In this document: piece by piece, positions 41,458 through 50,139 of the stretch
Layout: every line of letters starts with the position of its first letter
Numbering within the stretch: the stretch's first letter is position 1
The notes under the pieces: model-generated
The model's database searches: none
The model's input: only the letters and a program-made list of their open reading frames with translations
Told to the model about the DNA's origin: nothing
Assembly (NCBI GenBank): GCA_963732355.1
Contig: CAVSZD010000010.1
Span: 248,001 to 312,000 of the forward strand
DNA: 64,000 nt
Direction: 5' to 3'
Source: JADKAV01 sp963732355
GTDB taxonomy: Bacteria > Actinomycetota > Actinomycetes > S36-B12 > UBA10799
Program-made: the position numbers and the translations under genes

Positions 41458-43209
41458 GTGGCAATCCTCGACGAACCGATCCGGCCCAGTGAGCCGGATG
41501 CTGCATCAGCCAAGCAGTTGGCCAAGCAGACTCACAAGGCGCAGAAGCGACAGGGCTGGGGTCAGACCGTCGTCAAGTGGGTGACCTCCACCGACCACAA
41601 GATCATCGGTCAGTTGTACCTGATCACCTCGTTCGTCTACTTCCTCATCGCAGGTTTGCTGGCCCTCGGTATTCGCGCCGAGTTGGCGCAGCCCGGCATG
41701 CAGTTGCTGTCGAACGCCCAGTACAACCAGTTCTTCACCATGCACGGCACGATCATGCTGTTCCTGTTCGCGACACCGCTGTTCGTCGGCTTCGGCAACG
41801 TGATCATGCCGCTGCAGATCGGTGCCCCGGACGTTGCGTTCCCACGGCTCAACATGTTCTCCTACTGGCTGTTCTTCTTCGGCGGAATGACCGCCGCCCT
41901 CGGTTTCGTGGTGCCCAGCGGCGCGGCTGACTTCGGCTGGTTCGCCTACGCCCCGCTGCAGAGTGAGGCATTCACGCCCAGCGCCGGTGCCGACCTGTGG
42001 TTCATGGGTCTGGCTATGGGTGGTCTGGGGACGATCCTGGGCGCGGTGAACTTCCTGACGACCATCTTCACGATGCGTGCACCCGGTATGACGATGTTCC
42101 GCATGCCGATCTTCACCTGGACCGTGCTCAGCACCTCGGTGCTGGTCCTGATGGTCTTCCCGGTGCTCGCGGCGTCTCTGCTGGTGGCCTTCATCGATAG
42201 GCAGTTCGGAACGGTGGTCTTCGACGCGGCCAATGGGGGAGCGATCCTCTGGCAGCACCTGTTCTGGTTCTTCGGCCATCCGGAGGTCTACGTTCTGGCG
42301 TTGCCGTTCTTCGGTATCACCAGCGAGATCCTGCCGGTCTTCTCGCGCAAGCCGATCTTCGGCTACAAGGGCCTGGTCTTCGCCACCCTGGCCATCGCCG
42401 GGCTGTCCATGGCTGTGTGGGCCCACCACATGTATGTGACCGGGGCCGTGCTGCTGCCCTTCTTCGCCTTCATGACGATGTTGATCGCGGTCCCCACGGG
42501 TGTGAAGTTCTTCAACTGGGTGGGAACCATGTGGGGCGGCTCGATCACGTTCGAGACGCCCATGCTTTGGACTCTCGGGTTCCTGGTCACGTTCCTGTTC
42601 GGTGGTGTGACCGGCATCATGCTGGCCTCCCCGCCGCTGGACTTCCAGTTGTCGGACAGCTACTTCGTGGTGGCGCACTTCCACTACACCGTCTTCGGGA
42701 CCGTCGTGTTCGTCATGTTCGCCGGCTTCTACTACTGGTGGCCGAAGATGACCGGCAAGATGCTCGATGAACGGCTTGGCAAGATCCACTTCTGGCTGCT
42801 CTTCTGGGGCTTCCAGATCACGTTCCTGGTTCAGCACTGGCTGGGCACCCAAGGCATGCCGCGGCGTTACGCGGACTACCTGCCGGATGAGGGCTTCACT
42901 GTCTTGAACCAGATCTCATCCTTCGGTGCGCTCATCCTGGGTGTCTCGACCCTGTTCTTCCTCTACAACGTCTACAAGACGTGGCGCTTCGCCCCGAACG
43001 TCACCGTCGACGACCCGTGGGGCTGGGGCGCGTCCCTGGAGTGGGCCACGAGTTGTCCGCCACCGCGGCACAACTTCGTGTCCCTGCCCCCGATTCGCTC
43101 GGAGCGTCCGGCGTTCGATCTGCACCATCCTGAGGTCGAGGGGATCCTCTCTGAGACTGTCGTCGACGGTCTGGTTGGAGCGGGAAGCAAGAAGGGTGTT
43201 GAGCAGTGA
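41458..43209 (+). CDS. ctaD: Cytochrome c oxidase (aa3) subunit I
   Basis: A 583-residue heme-copper oxidase core, GTG 41458 with AAGGAG 8 nt upstream. Twelve or so TM helices. Ligand motifs: HGTIMLF (heme a His), WFFGHPEVYVLALPFFG with the CuB His and cross-linked Tyr, AHHMYVTG (two CuB His), and VAHFHYTVFGTVVFVMF (heme a3/a His pair). Pumps protons while reducing O2 to water. The stop overlaps the ctaF GTG (GTGA). Confidence 0.97.
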   Translation: MAILDEPIRPSEPDAASAKQLAKQTHKAQKRQGWGQTVVKWVTSTDHKIIGQLYLITSFVYFLIAGLLALGIRAELAQPGMQLLSNAQYNQFFTMHGTIMLFLFATPLFVGFGNVIMPLQIGAPDVAFPRLNMFSYWLFFFGGMTAALGFVVPSGAADFGWFAYAPLQSEAFTPSAGADLWFMGLAMGGLGTILGAVNFLTTIFTMRAPGMTMFRMPIFTWTVLSTSVLVLMVFPVLAASLLVAFIDRQFGTVVFDAANGGAILWQHLFWFFGHPEVYVLALPFFGITSEILPVFSRKPIFGYKGLVFATLAIAGLSMAVWAHHMYVTGAVLLPFFAFMTMLIAVPTGVKFFNWVGTMWGGSITFETPMLWTLGFLVTFLFGGVTGIMLASPPLDFQLSDSYFVVAHFHYTVFGTVVFVMFAGFYYWWPKMTGKMLDERLGKIHFWLLFWGFQITFLVQHWLGTQGMPRRYADYLPDEGFTVLNQISSFGALILGVSTLFFLYNVYKTWRFAPNVTVDDPWGWGASLEWATSCPPPRHNFVSLPPIRSERPAFDLHHPEVEGILSETVVDGLVGAGSKKGVEQ

Positions 43210-43601
43210 AGGTCGGAGGCTGGCTGTTCGCAGCGGGTACGGTGTTCTTCGCGGTCGTAACGGTGGTCTACGGGTTCTGGTCACGAGACTGGGCCGGAAC
43301 CACCTTCCTGGCCTTCACGGGCCTCATGACGGCCTTGGTGGGCTTTTTCGCGCTATACACGGCGAAGCGCCTCGACAACCGTCCCGAGGATGACCACTTC
43401 GCCAATCAAGAGGAAGCAGACCCGGACTACGGGTTCTTCAGCCCTCACTCGTGGTGGCCGCTGCCTATGGGAGCGTCCTCGATGATGATCGCGCTGGGGC
43501 TGATCTTCGCCACCTGGCTTGCCCTCGCGGGTGTCATCTTCTTGATGTTCAGCATCGTGGGACTCGTCTTCGAGTACTACCGCAAGGACTTCGCCCACTA
43601 A
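43206..43601 (+). CDS. ctaF: Cytochrome c oxidase subunit IV (actinobacterial type)
   Basis: A 131-residue membrane protein with four hydrophobic segments (~5-25, 33-53, 83-103, 105-125) and a central acidic loop PEDDHFANQEEADPDYGFFSPHSWWP (quoted in pieces PEDDHFANQEEADP, GFFSPHSWWP), the hallmark of CtaF. It stabilises the actinobacterial aa3 oxidase. The start overlaps the ctaD stop by four bases. 192 bp to the next gene hold that gene's promoter. Confidence 0.93.
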   Translation: MKVGGWLFAAGTVFFAVVTVVYGFWSRDWAGTTFLAFTGLMTALVGFFALYTAKRLDNRPEDDHFANQEEADPDYGFFSPHSWWPLPMGASSMMIALGLIFATWLALAGVIFLMFSIVGLVFEYYRKDFAH

Positions 43602-43793
43602 AGGCGCCACACCCTTTTGTCGTCGATGTCGGAATCGACGGCACCGAACGTGATGCGGCTCACTTGAGAGGGACACGCCGGTGGGTTTAGAAACGTCGCT
43701 GCTGGTGGCACACTGGGATTGACGGCGTGTTGCCCCTTGCTCACGCCCCTACGTGCGTAAAGATCTACGCAAGGTCCTTAGTGAGGTTTCTTA

Positions 43794-44990
43794 ATGACAG
43801 CAGGTAAGCGGAACATCGCCATCGTCGGCGCGACGGCCACGGCCCTTCTCGCAGCGGGGTGCGGTCCCACTCTGATCGCGCGCAGCCAGACGCCGGAGCA
43901 GTCTGCCGTGTCGATGCAGGTGCTGCCTGCCGTGGAGCGCAAGGCGCCCGTGAACCAGCCGATCGTGGTCGTCGCTGAGGACGGGACCCTTGCTGAGGTG
44001 TCTGTCGAGGGTCCGAAGGGCCTGATGAAGGGTTCCTACAACGAGCAGCGCTCGACCTGGACCTCGAAGGCAAAGACCCTGTCTTTCGGATCCACCTACA
44101 CTGTCAACGCGACGGCCACCAACGAGTCTGGCAATCCGACAACGCTGGACCAGTCCTTCAAGACCGTGAACCCGCAGACGCTGGTGAACATCAGTTCGGT
44201 CAGTGTCGCCGACGGTACGACCGTTGGTGTCGGCATGCCCGTTCGGGTCACGTTCGACACCGCCGTGCAGAACAAGAAGGCGGTCGAGGAGCAACTGGTC
44301 GTCAAGACTTCGCAGCCCGTGACAGGCGCATGGAGCTGGGAATCCGACCAGGTTGTCGTATTCCGTCCGAAGAAGTACTGGCCGGCGAACACCAAGATCG
44401 AGGTCTCGATGCCGCTCAAGGGCGTCAAGACCGCCAAGGGTGCTTACGGCGCCTCGAACTCAGAGGTCACCTACAGCACCGGTGACTCCATGATCTCTGT
44501 GTACGACGCGTACAAGCACACACTGACGGTCAAGAAGAACGGCAAGATCGTCAAGAGCTTCCCCGCAACCAGCGGTAAGCCCGGATTTGAGACCCGCCAA
44601 GGCGTGAAGGTCATCTCCGAGAAGCTCGACTTCGTGGTGATGGACGCGGCCACCGGTGGCACATCTGAGGACGACCCCGAGTACTACCGCCTGGATGTCA
44701 ACTGGGCGATGCGGATCACCAACTCCGGTGAGTTCGTGCACGCTGCGCCCTGGTCAGTGGGCTCGCAGGGCTACGCCAACGTGAGCCACGGTTGTATCGG
44801 GCTGTCTGACGCCAACGCCTACTGGCTGTTCCAGAACACCGAGGTCGGGGATGTCATCGACGTCCGCAACACAGGACGGCCGCAGGATCTGGGCAATGGC
44901 ATCACCGAGTGGAACGTGTCCTGGAAGGACTGGCTGGACAACTCCAAGACCGGCCCGGTCCAGAGCGAAAGCCTCACGGCAGGGGCCTGA
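43794..44990 (+). CDS. L,D-transpeptidase (YkuD) lipoprotein
   Basis: A 398-residue cell-wall enzyme making 3-3 peptidoglycan cross-links. Lipobox LLAAGC (C23) anchors it outside. Two Ig-like domains (~50-125 and ~130-235) as in mycobacterial Ldt proteins precede the YkuD domain with HAAPWSVGSQGYANVSHGC: His, Ser-His-Gly-Cys catalytic set intact. Final ~35 residues form a Trp-rich C-terminal cap (EWNVSWKDWLDN). It stands between the cta and qcr gene groups; the end overlaps the convergent acetyltransferase gene by 17 bp. Confidence 0.92.
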   Translation: MTAGKRNIAIVGATATALLAAGCGPTLIARSQTPEQSAVSMQVLPAVERKAPVNQPIVVVAEDGTLAEVSVEGPKGLMKGSYNEQRSTWTSKAKTLSFGSTYTVNATATNESGNPTTLDQSFKTVNPQTLVNISSVSVADGTTVGVGMPVRVTFDTAVQNKKAVEEQLVVKTSQPVTGAWSWESDQVVVFRPKKYWPANTKIEVSMPLKGVKTAKGAYGASNSEVTYSTGDSMISVYDAYKHTLTVKKNGKIVKSFPATSGKPGFETRQGVKVISEKLDFVVMDAATGGTSEDDPEYYRLDVNWAMRITNSGEFVHAAPWSVGSQGYANVSHGCIGLSDANAYWLFQNTEVGDVIDVRNTGRPQDLGNGITEWNVSWKDWLDNSKTGPVQSESLTAGA

Positions 44991-45531
44991 CAGGTCGCGC
45001 GGGGGTTCCCATTGCGACGACGTTGGCTGGCAGGTCATGGGTGACCACGGAGCCGGCGCCCACCACGGTGTTATCGCCGATGTGGACCCCGGGTAGCACG
45101 ATCACCCCGGCGCCGAGCCACACATTGTCACCAATCGTGACAGGTGCGCCCGATTCCCACCCTTGACGCCGCGGTTGCGCTTGCATGGGGTGGGTGGCTG
45201 TCAGGATCTGGACCCGGGGAGCGATCTGACAGAACGCTCCGATGCGGATGGGCATCACGTCCAGCAGTACAGCGTCGTAGTTGACGAAGGTGCCTTCCCC
45301 GATGTGGATGTACTGGCCATAGTCGCAGCGCAGCGGAGGCTGGATCACCACAGCGTCTCCGCACGATCCCAGTAACTGGCTCAGAAGGTTCGTACGTTGC
45401 TGTGGATCGTCGGCGGAGGTCGCATTGAATGCCGCAACCAGGCGCTGGGCGGCGAGGTAGTCCGCCTTCAGGTCCGGGTCATCGGCCTTATAGATTTCCC
45501 CAGCCCGCATACGGTCCCGCATCTGCGACAT
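44974..45531 (-). CDS. Maltose/galactoside-type O-acetyltransferase (left-handed beta-helix)
   Basis: A ~185-residue trimeric hexapeptide-repeat acetyltransferase. ATG 45531 (MSQMRDRMRAGEIYKADD) is preferred to GTG 45540. The N-terminal helical cap is the Mac domain, followed by hexapeptide coils (IHIGEGTFVNYDAVLLD, APRVQILTATHP with the catalytic His, VTIGDNVWLGAGVIVLPGVHIGDNTVVGAGSVV in parts). It acetylates sugar hydroxyls using acetyl-CoA. It lies just downstream of the duplicated palindromes. Confidence 0.9.
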   Translation of the reverse strand: MSQMRDRMRAGEIYKADDPDLKADYLAAQRLVAAFNATSADDPQQRTNLLSQLLGSCGDAVVIQPPLRCDYGQYIHIGEGTFVNYDAVLLDVMPIRIGAFCQIAPRVQILTATHPMQAQPRRQGWESGAPVTIGDNVWLGAGVIVLPGVHIGDNTVVGAGSVVTHDLPANVVAMGTPARPVRPLP

Positions 45532-45548
45532 GGTTCGCACGGTACTTG

Positions 45549-45645
45549 TTCACGGGCCGGCTGGTGCGTTGGTTAGAGGTTGTGGTCCTGGTTAGCGAAT
45601 CCACGCGTTGTTTCGCTAACGAACCGCACAACCTCTAACGCGGGC
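45549..45645. repeat. Dispersed palindromic repeat, copy D, in a 97-bp direct repeat
   Basis: The palindrome (about 45571-45640) has the copy-A subtype bases with the centre ACGCGTTG. It is embedded in a 97-bp unit beginning TTCACGGGCCGGCTGGTGCG that is repeated exactly 131 bp further on. It lies between qcrB (3' side) and the acetyltransferase gene (5' side, 9-18 bp from its start), so it may also affect that promoter. Confidence 0.93.
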
Positions 45646-45679
45646 GGGACGACCGGCTTGCAGGCCCGCGTTAGCGACC

Positions 45680-45776
45680 TTCACGGGCCGGCTGGTGCGT
45701 TGGTTAGAGGTTGTGGTCCTGGTTAGCGAATCCACGCGTTGTTTCGCTAACGAACCGCACAACCTCTAACGCGGGC
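45680..45776. repeat. Dispersed palindromic repeat, copy E, second unit of the tandem duplication
   Basis: Identical over 97 bp to 45549-45645. The 34-bp spacer between units contains a fragment GCGTTAGCGACC that resembles an inner arm, hinting at an older third unit. The copy ends 24 bp before the qcrB stop codon. Perfect identity points to a recent duplication or gene conversion. Confidence 0.93.
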
Positions 45777-45799
45777 ACCAAGTGGCACCCCCAGCCGAC

Positions 45800-47497
45800 T
45801 CAGTTCTCGTCGCTGGCTGGGTCGTGAAGCACTGCCCCGTCGCGGGCGGGCACCAGTCGCCGGTCTTCTTCCATGACCGGTGCGGCTTCCTCAACCTCGT
45901 GACGCAGGTGTGCTTCCGCAGCTTCCAACTCCTCGCGACTTGGCAACGCGATGTTGTCCGTGTAGAAGAAGTTGGAGAGTTTGGCCTGCAGTCGCTTCGC
46001 GCGGGCACCCTTGAGGGCCACTCCGTTCTCGTCGACCTCTTCGGGCATCGGCAGCGGTTGACGATCGGGCTTGGACATAAGCACCGCCCGCTCCTCCTCC
46101 GAGATGGGGGCGTGGATCTCGATGAATTCGCCGTGAGGCAGCCGCAGAATGTTGCCGGTCTCCATACCGTGGAGCAACTTGTCGCGGTCGCGACGCTGCA
46201 GGCCCAGACAGACGCGCTTAGTGGCGATGAACACGAGCGGCGGGACCACGAAGATCGCAATGCGCAGCATCCACGTGATGCCGTTGATCGAGAGGTCGAA
46301 GAACTTGGCTATCAGGTCGTTGCCGCCGCCGATCCAGAGCAGGACGTAGAACGACAGGGCCATCGCACCCAGCGCCGTGCGCACCGGGGCGTTGCGGGGA
46401 CGGTCCAGCAGGTGATGCTCGGACTTGTCGCCAGTAGCCCACTGTTCGATCCACGGGTAGAGACCCATGACGGTGAACACGAGACCAGGGATGATCACTG
46501 CCGGGACCAGGATGTTCCAGCTCAGGTTGTAGCCGAAGATCACCCATTCGACGTTGGGCATCATCCGCAAGGCACCCTCAAGCCAGCCGATGTACCAGTC
46601 AGGCTGCGACCCCGCAGTCACTTGATCAGGGGTGTACGGCCCGTAGAGCCAGATCGGGTTGATCGTGACCAGCCCGGAGATGAGCGTGATGACGCCGAAG
46701 ACGACGAAGAAGAAGCCGCCCGCCTTGGCCATGTAGATAGGCATCAACCGGTAGCCGACAACGTTGTCGTTGGTCCGTCCCGGTCCAGGGAACTGGGTGT
46801 GCTTCTGGTACCACACCATGATCAAGTGGGCCGTCAGAAGTGCCAGAATCAAGCCCGGGACTACGAGGATGTGGACCGCGTAGAGGCGGCTGATGAAGTC
46901 CGTACCGGGGAATTCCCCGCCGAAGACGAAGAAGCTCAAGTATGTGCCGACCAAGGGGATGGAGAGCATGATTCCCTGGGCGATGCGAAGACCGGTACCG
47001 GACAGCAGGTCGTCAGGAAGGGAGTAGCCGGCGAATCCAGCCAGCAGAGCCATCGTCAGCAGGCCGACACCAATGACCCAGTTCATCTCGCGCGGTTTGC
47101 GGAAGGCCCCGGTGAAGAAGACCCGGCACAGGTGCACCGAGATCGCGGCGATGAAGAACAGGGCAGCCCAGTGGTGCACCTGGCGCATCAGCAAGCCGCC
47201 ACGGATGTCGAAGGAGATGTCCAGTGTGGACGCGTACGCCTCGGACATCTTGATGCCCTTCAGCGGCACGTATGAGCCGTTGTAGGCGATCTCGATCATG
47301 GATGGCTTGAAGAAAAGGGTCAGGTAGACCCCGGAGAGCATCACGACGATGAAGCTGTAAAGGGCGATCTCGCCGAGCATGAACGACCAGTGTTCGGGGA
47401 AGACCTTGGCCATACTGCGCTTGAGGAAGTTACTGGAGGCCAGGCGGTCATCGACCCAGCCCACCGTCTTACCTGCTGTTTTCACCGTCGCGCTCAT
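45800..47497 (-). CDS. qcrB: Cytochrome bc1 complex cytochrome b subunit
   Basis: A 565-residue membrane subunit with two heme-b sites: HHWAALFFIAAISVHLCRVFF and the later LLTAHLIMVWYQKHTQ (His pairs spaced 13-14 residues). The Qo motif appears in the PDQV-type TPDQVTAGSQPDWYIGW region (PDW). About 170 residues beyond the canonical b fold form the cytosolic C-terminal extension typical of actinobacterial QcrB. Last gene of ctaE-qcrC-qcrA-qcrB; start overlaps qcrA by four bases. Confidence 0.96.
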   Translation of the reverse strand: MSATVKTAGKTVGWVDDRLASSNFLKRSMAKVFPEHWSFMLGEIALYSFIVVMLSGVYLTLFFKPSMIEIAYNGSYVPLKGIKMSEAYASTLDISFDIRGGLLMRQVHHWAALFFIAAISVHLCRVFFTGAFRKPREMNWVIGVGLLTMALLAGFAGYSLPDDLLSGTGLRIAQGIMLSIPLVGTYLSFFVFGGEFPGTDFISRLYAVHILVVPGLILALLTAHLIMVWYQKHTQFPGPGRTNDNVVGYRLMPIYMAKAGGFFFVVFGVITLISGLVTINPIWLYGPYTPDQVTAGSQPDWYIGWLEGALRMMPNVEWVIFGYNLSWNILVPAVIIPGLVFTVMGLYPWIEQWATGDKSEHHLLDRPRNAPVRTALGAMALSFYVLLWIGGGNDLIAKFFDLSINGITWMLRIAIFVVPPLVFIATKRVCLGLQRRDRDKLLHGMETGNILRLPHGEFIEIHAPISEEERAVLMSKPDRQPLPMPEEVDENGVALKGARAKRLQAKLSNFFYTDNIALPSREELEAAEAHLRHEVEEAAPVMEEDRRLVPARDGAVLHDPASDEN

Positions 47498-48528
47498 GCG
47501 TCGCCACGCTCCCAGAAGCTCGGACCCACGGGTTCGGCGAAGCTATCCTTCGCGACGAGGAACCCTTCTGGATCAATCGTTATTGGTAGTTGCGGTAACC
47601 GGCGAGCCGCAGGCCCGAACACGACATTGCCGGCGTCACTCAGATCAAACGTCGACTGGTGACAGGGACACAACAAATGATGCGTCCGCTGCTGGTAAAG
47701 CGCAATCGGACAGCCAACGTGGGTACAGATCTTGGAGAAGGCCAGGATGCCGCCGTAGTCCCAATTGTCGCCTTGCTGGGACACGATCTCCTGCGGTTCC
47801 ATGCGCACGAGGATGATCGCAGCCTTCGCCCGAGCGTTGAGGTTGCCCTCCTCCTCCTGCACCAAGGGCAGGTCGGCAGGCATGGCGGAGATGAGCCCGC
47901 CGATGGCAAGGTCGGTGGGGCGGATCGGTCGGCCCGTGGGGTCGGTGATGATGCGGGAGCCGGGCTTCCACAGGGTCTCGCGCAGTGCGTTCTCCGGCAG
48001 GGGTCCGAGGTCGCGGAGCATGACGATCATCGGGATCGGGAACAGTGCCATCGCTGTGATCAGCGAACGGCGGATGATCGGGCGCTGGGCGAATCCGGAG
48101 TCTGCGGAGAAGTCATCGAAGGCTTCGACTGCCGACTGCCGGTCTTCGGGCGTGGAAGCCAGCGAGTGGCGCAACTGCACCACTTCCTTCTCGTTCATGA
48201 GCTTCTTGGACCAGTGGATGGCCCCAGCTCCGATGAGAAGGATCGCCGCCCCGAATGTGACTCCCAGGGCGATGTTGCTGGCGTTCACCGACCCGAAGCC
48301 CCAGATGTAAACGCTTCGGTCCACGGGGATCGCAACGAACGCGACCACGAACAGCACAGTCATCACCGCGGAACCCAGGAACATCAGGGCGACCTGGCGC
48401 TCTGCCCGGCGTGCCGCACGGGGGTCCACATCGGTGCGACGCGGTTTGTGCGCAGGAAGAGCGGATGTCGCCTGCTCGATGGCCTGATCCTTCGCGGTAG
48501 CCGCGGGCAGGTTGTCGTGAGTGGTCAT
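47494..48528 (-). CDS. qcrA: Cytochrome bc1 complex Rieske iron-sulfur subunit
   Basis: A ~344-residue subunit; ATG 48526-48528 overlaps the qcrC stop by four bases. Three N-terminal TM helices (~55-80, 88-110, 165-185) as in actinobacteria, then the Rieske domain with [2Fe-2S] ligands CTHVGCP and CPCHQSTFD. The GPAARRLPQLPI turn follows. It moves electrons from quinol to the diheme cytochrome c. Its apo-form needs Fe-S insertion, fitting erpA in the same region. Confidence 0.96.
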   Translation of the reverse strand: MTTHDNLPAATAKDQAIEQATSALPAHKPRRTDVDPRAARRAERQVALMFLGSAVMTVLFVVAFVAIPVDRSVYIWGFGSVNASNIALGVTFGAAILLIGAGAIHWSKKLMNEKEVVQLRHSLASTPEDRQSAVEAFDDFSADSGFAQRPIIRRSLITAMALFPIPMIVMLRDLGPLPENALRETLWKPGSRIITDPTGRPIRPTDLAIGGLISAMPADLPLVQEEEGNLNARAKAAIILVRMEPQEIVSQQGDNWDYGGILAFSKICTHVGCPIALYQQRTHHLLCPCHQSTFDLSDAGNVVFGPAARRLPQLPITIDPEGFLVAKDSFAEPVGPSFWERGDA

Positions 48529-49337
48529 CGAACCTTCGCTCCGATCCATACTGCGGCTGCGATGAGGAAGAACAAGCCGGCCGTCCAGACGAAGAGTCCT
48601 TCGGTGACCGGGCCCAGACGCCCGAGGCCGAGTCCACCGTTGTTGGGCTCCACCTTCAGCGACTCGACGTAGGCGATGAGGTTCTTCTTGTCCTCAGGGG
48701 TGATTGTCTCGTTGCTGAACACAGGCATCTGCTGGGGGCCGGTGACCATGGCCTGCCAGATCTGCTTGGGGGTGGAGTCGGTGATCTTCGGGGCGTACTG
48801 GCCGTCGGCCAGGGCACCGCCGCTCCCGGCGAAGTTGTGGCACTGGGTGCAGTTGGTCCGGAAGATCTCACCGCCCTCGGCGATGTTGGCGTCCTCGAGG
48901 TTCAGTTCCTCCTCGGTGGGATTGACCGGGCCGGGGCCGAGCGTGGCCACGTAGGCGGCCAGCGCAGCAATCTCGTCCTGGCTGTAGATGACGTCCTTGC
49001 GGGGTGCTTGAGCCTCTGGCACCGCAAGCGGCATGCGCCCGGTGCTGACCTGGAAGTCCACGGACGCCTCGCCCACACCGATCAGGGTCGGCCCGCCATT
49101 GCCGCCGGTCGCATTGTCTGCTGCGATTCCCTCACCGTCGAGGCCGTGGCACGACGAGCAGCCCTCAAGGAACAACTGGCGACCCAGTTGGAGTTGCTCG
49201 ACCGAACTCGTGGTGCCCGGGGGAGGGGCAGGGGTGGTTTCTGCGGAGACCACCGCGTACCCAGATCCGACCACGATGAGGGCGCCCCCCATCAGCAGGC
49301 CGGCTGCCAGGGAGCGGCGTCGACTGCGCTTCTTCAT
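48525..49337 (-). CDS. qcrC: Cytochrome bc1 complex diheme cytochrome c subunit
   Basis: About 270 residues from ATG 49337 (MKKRSRRRSLAAG) with GCGAGG upstream; ATG 49349 and GTG 49352, overlapping the ctaE stop, are alternatives. N-terminal TM/signal, two CxxCH heme sites (CSSCHG and CTQCHN) with axial Met residues in GRMPL and PQQMPVF, and a C-terminal TM helix. It passes electrons directly to CtaC, replacing soluble cytochrome c in actinobacteria. Confidence 0.95.
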   Translation of the reverse strand: MKKRSRRRSLAAGLLMGGALIVVGSGYAVVSAETTPAPPPGTTSSVEQLQLGRQLFLEGCSSCHGLDGEGIAADNATGGNGGPTLIGVGEASVDFQVSTGRMPLAVPEAQAPRKDVIYSQDEIAALAAYVATLGPGPVNPTEEELNLEDANIAEGGEIFRTNCTQCHNFAGSGGALADGQYAPKITDSTPKQIWQAMVTGPQQMPVFSNETITPEDKKNLIAYVESLKVEPNNGGLGLGRLGPVTEGLFVWTAGLFFLIAAAVWIGAKVR

Positions 49338-49348
49338 GGAACCTCGCA

Positions 49349-49957
49349 TCACTTGACCAAGTAAATGGTGGCGAACAGTGCGATCCAGACAACATCGACG
49401 AAGTGCCAGTAATAGGACACGACGATGGCCGAGGTTGCCTGTTCATGGGTGAATCGTTTGGCGGCGTAAGTCCGCGCCAGGACGAACAGGAAGGCGATGA
49501 GCCCGCCGGTCACGTGCAGGCCGTGGAAACCGGTCGTCAGGTAGAAGACCGAACCGTAGGGCGAGGATGACAACGTCAGACCCTCGTGCACCAGTTCGGC
49601 GTACTCGGTCACCTGACCGCCGATGAAGACCGCGCCCATGATGAAGGTGATGATGAACCACTTTCGCAGGTTCTTCACATCGCCTCGCTCCGCAGCGAAC
49701 ACGCCCATCTGACAGGTCACCGAACTGAGAACCAGGATCGTGGTGTTGATGGTCGCGAACGGAACGTTCAAGATCGAGGTGTCCACGGCCCAGATCTCGG
49801 GGTTGACCGAGCGCAATGTGAAGTACATCGCGAAGAGGGCCGCGAAGAACATCAATTCGCTGGCGAGCCAGATGATGGTCCCGATCGCCACATTGTTCGG
49901 CCGGTCGACGTGACCCGCCGGGGCAAGCCGGGTTGTCACAGCAGATGCATTAGCCAC
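49349..49957 (-). CDS. ctaE: Cytochrome c oxidase subunit III
   Basis: A 202-residue membrane protein with five TM helices, the short actinobacterial form. WLASELMFFAALFAMYFTLR with the lipid-contact Glu, TTGFHGLHVTGGLIAFL (His-rich loop) and SYYWHFVDVVWIALF are the standard subunit III signatures. First gene of the ctaE-qcrCAB operon on the minus strand; 182 bp upstream separate it from the receiver-like gene. Confidence 0.95.
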   Translation of the reverse strand: MANASAVTTRLAPAGHVDRPNNVAIGTIIWLASELMFFAALFAMYFTLRSVNPEIWAVDTSILNVPFATINTTILVLSSVTCQMGVFAAERGDVKNLRKWFIITFIMGAVFIGGQVTEYAELVHEGLTLSSSPYGSVFYLTTGFHGLHVTGGLIAFLFVLARTYAAKRFTHEQATSAIVVSYYWHFVDVVWIALFATIYLVK

Positions 49958-50065
49958 GGGGCGATTCTGGCAGGTTTACGCGATCCAAACCGAACGACCC
50001 CCCGAATCCGTGGCATTTCTGCCGAAAAAACCTGCTTGCCCCCCTGAAATGGATCTTGTGGAGCC

Positions 50066-50091
50066 CCTTGGAGGCGCCAAGGCGCCCTTGG
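50066..50091. promoter_or_regulatory. Pair of mutually exclusive hairpins
   Basis: CCTTGG (50066-50071), CCAAGG (50077-50082) and CCTTGG (50086-50091) allow CCAAGG to pair with either flanking CCTTGG, each giving a 6-bp stem. This three-part arrangement resembles an attenuator or switch. It lies 49 bp before the receiver-like gene and upstream of ctaE on the other strand. Nothing else in the sequence confirms a regulatory role. Confidence 0.3.
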
Positions 50092-50139
50092 AGCCGCTCT
50101 CGGACAGCGCTGCTACTAGCATCGGGTCAGGAGGTGCCC

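Noticed and set aside
41506..42852. A 448-codon minus-strand frame opposite ctaD
   Set aside because: ctaD has all heme and copper ligands; the antisense translation is an Arg/Glu/His/Gln-rich shadow.
45549..45776. Terminal repeats of an insertion sequence or transposon
   Set aside because: Direct, not inverted, units with no coding frame between them and no target-site duplication seen.
45782..47275. A 497-codon plus-strand frame opposite qcrB
   Set aside because: qcrB is certain from heme-b histidines and operon overlap; the antisense product has no recognisable domain.
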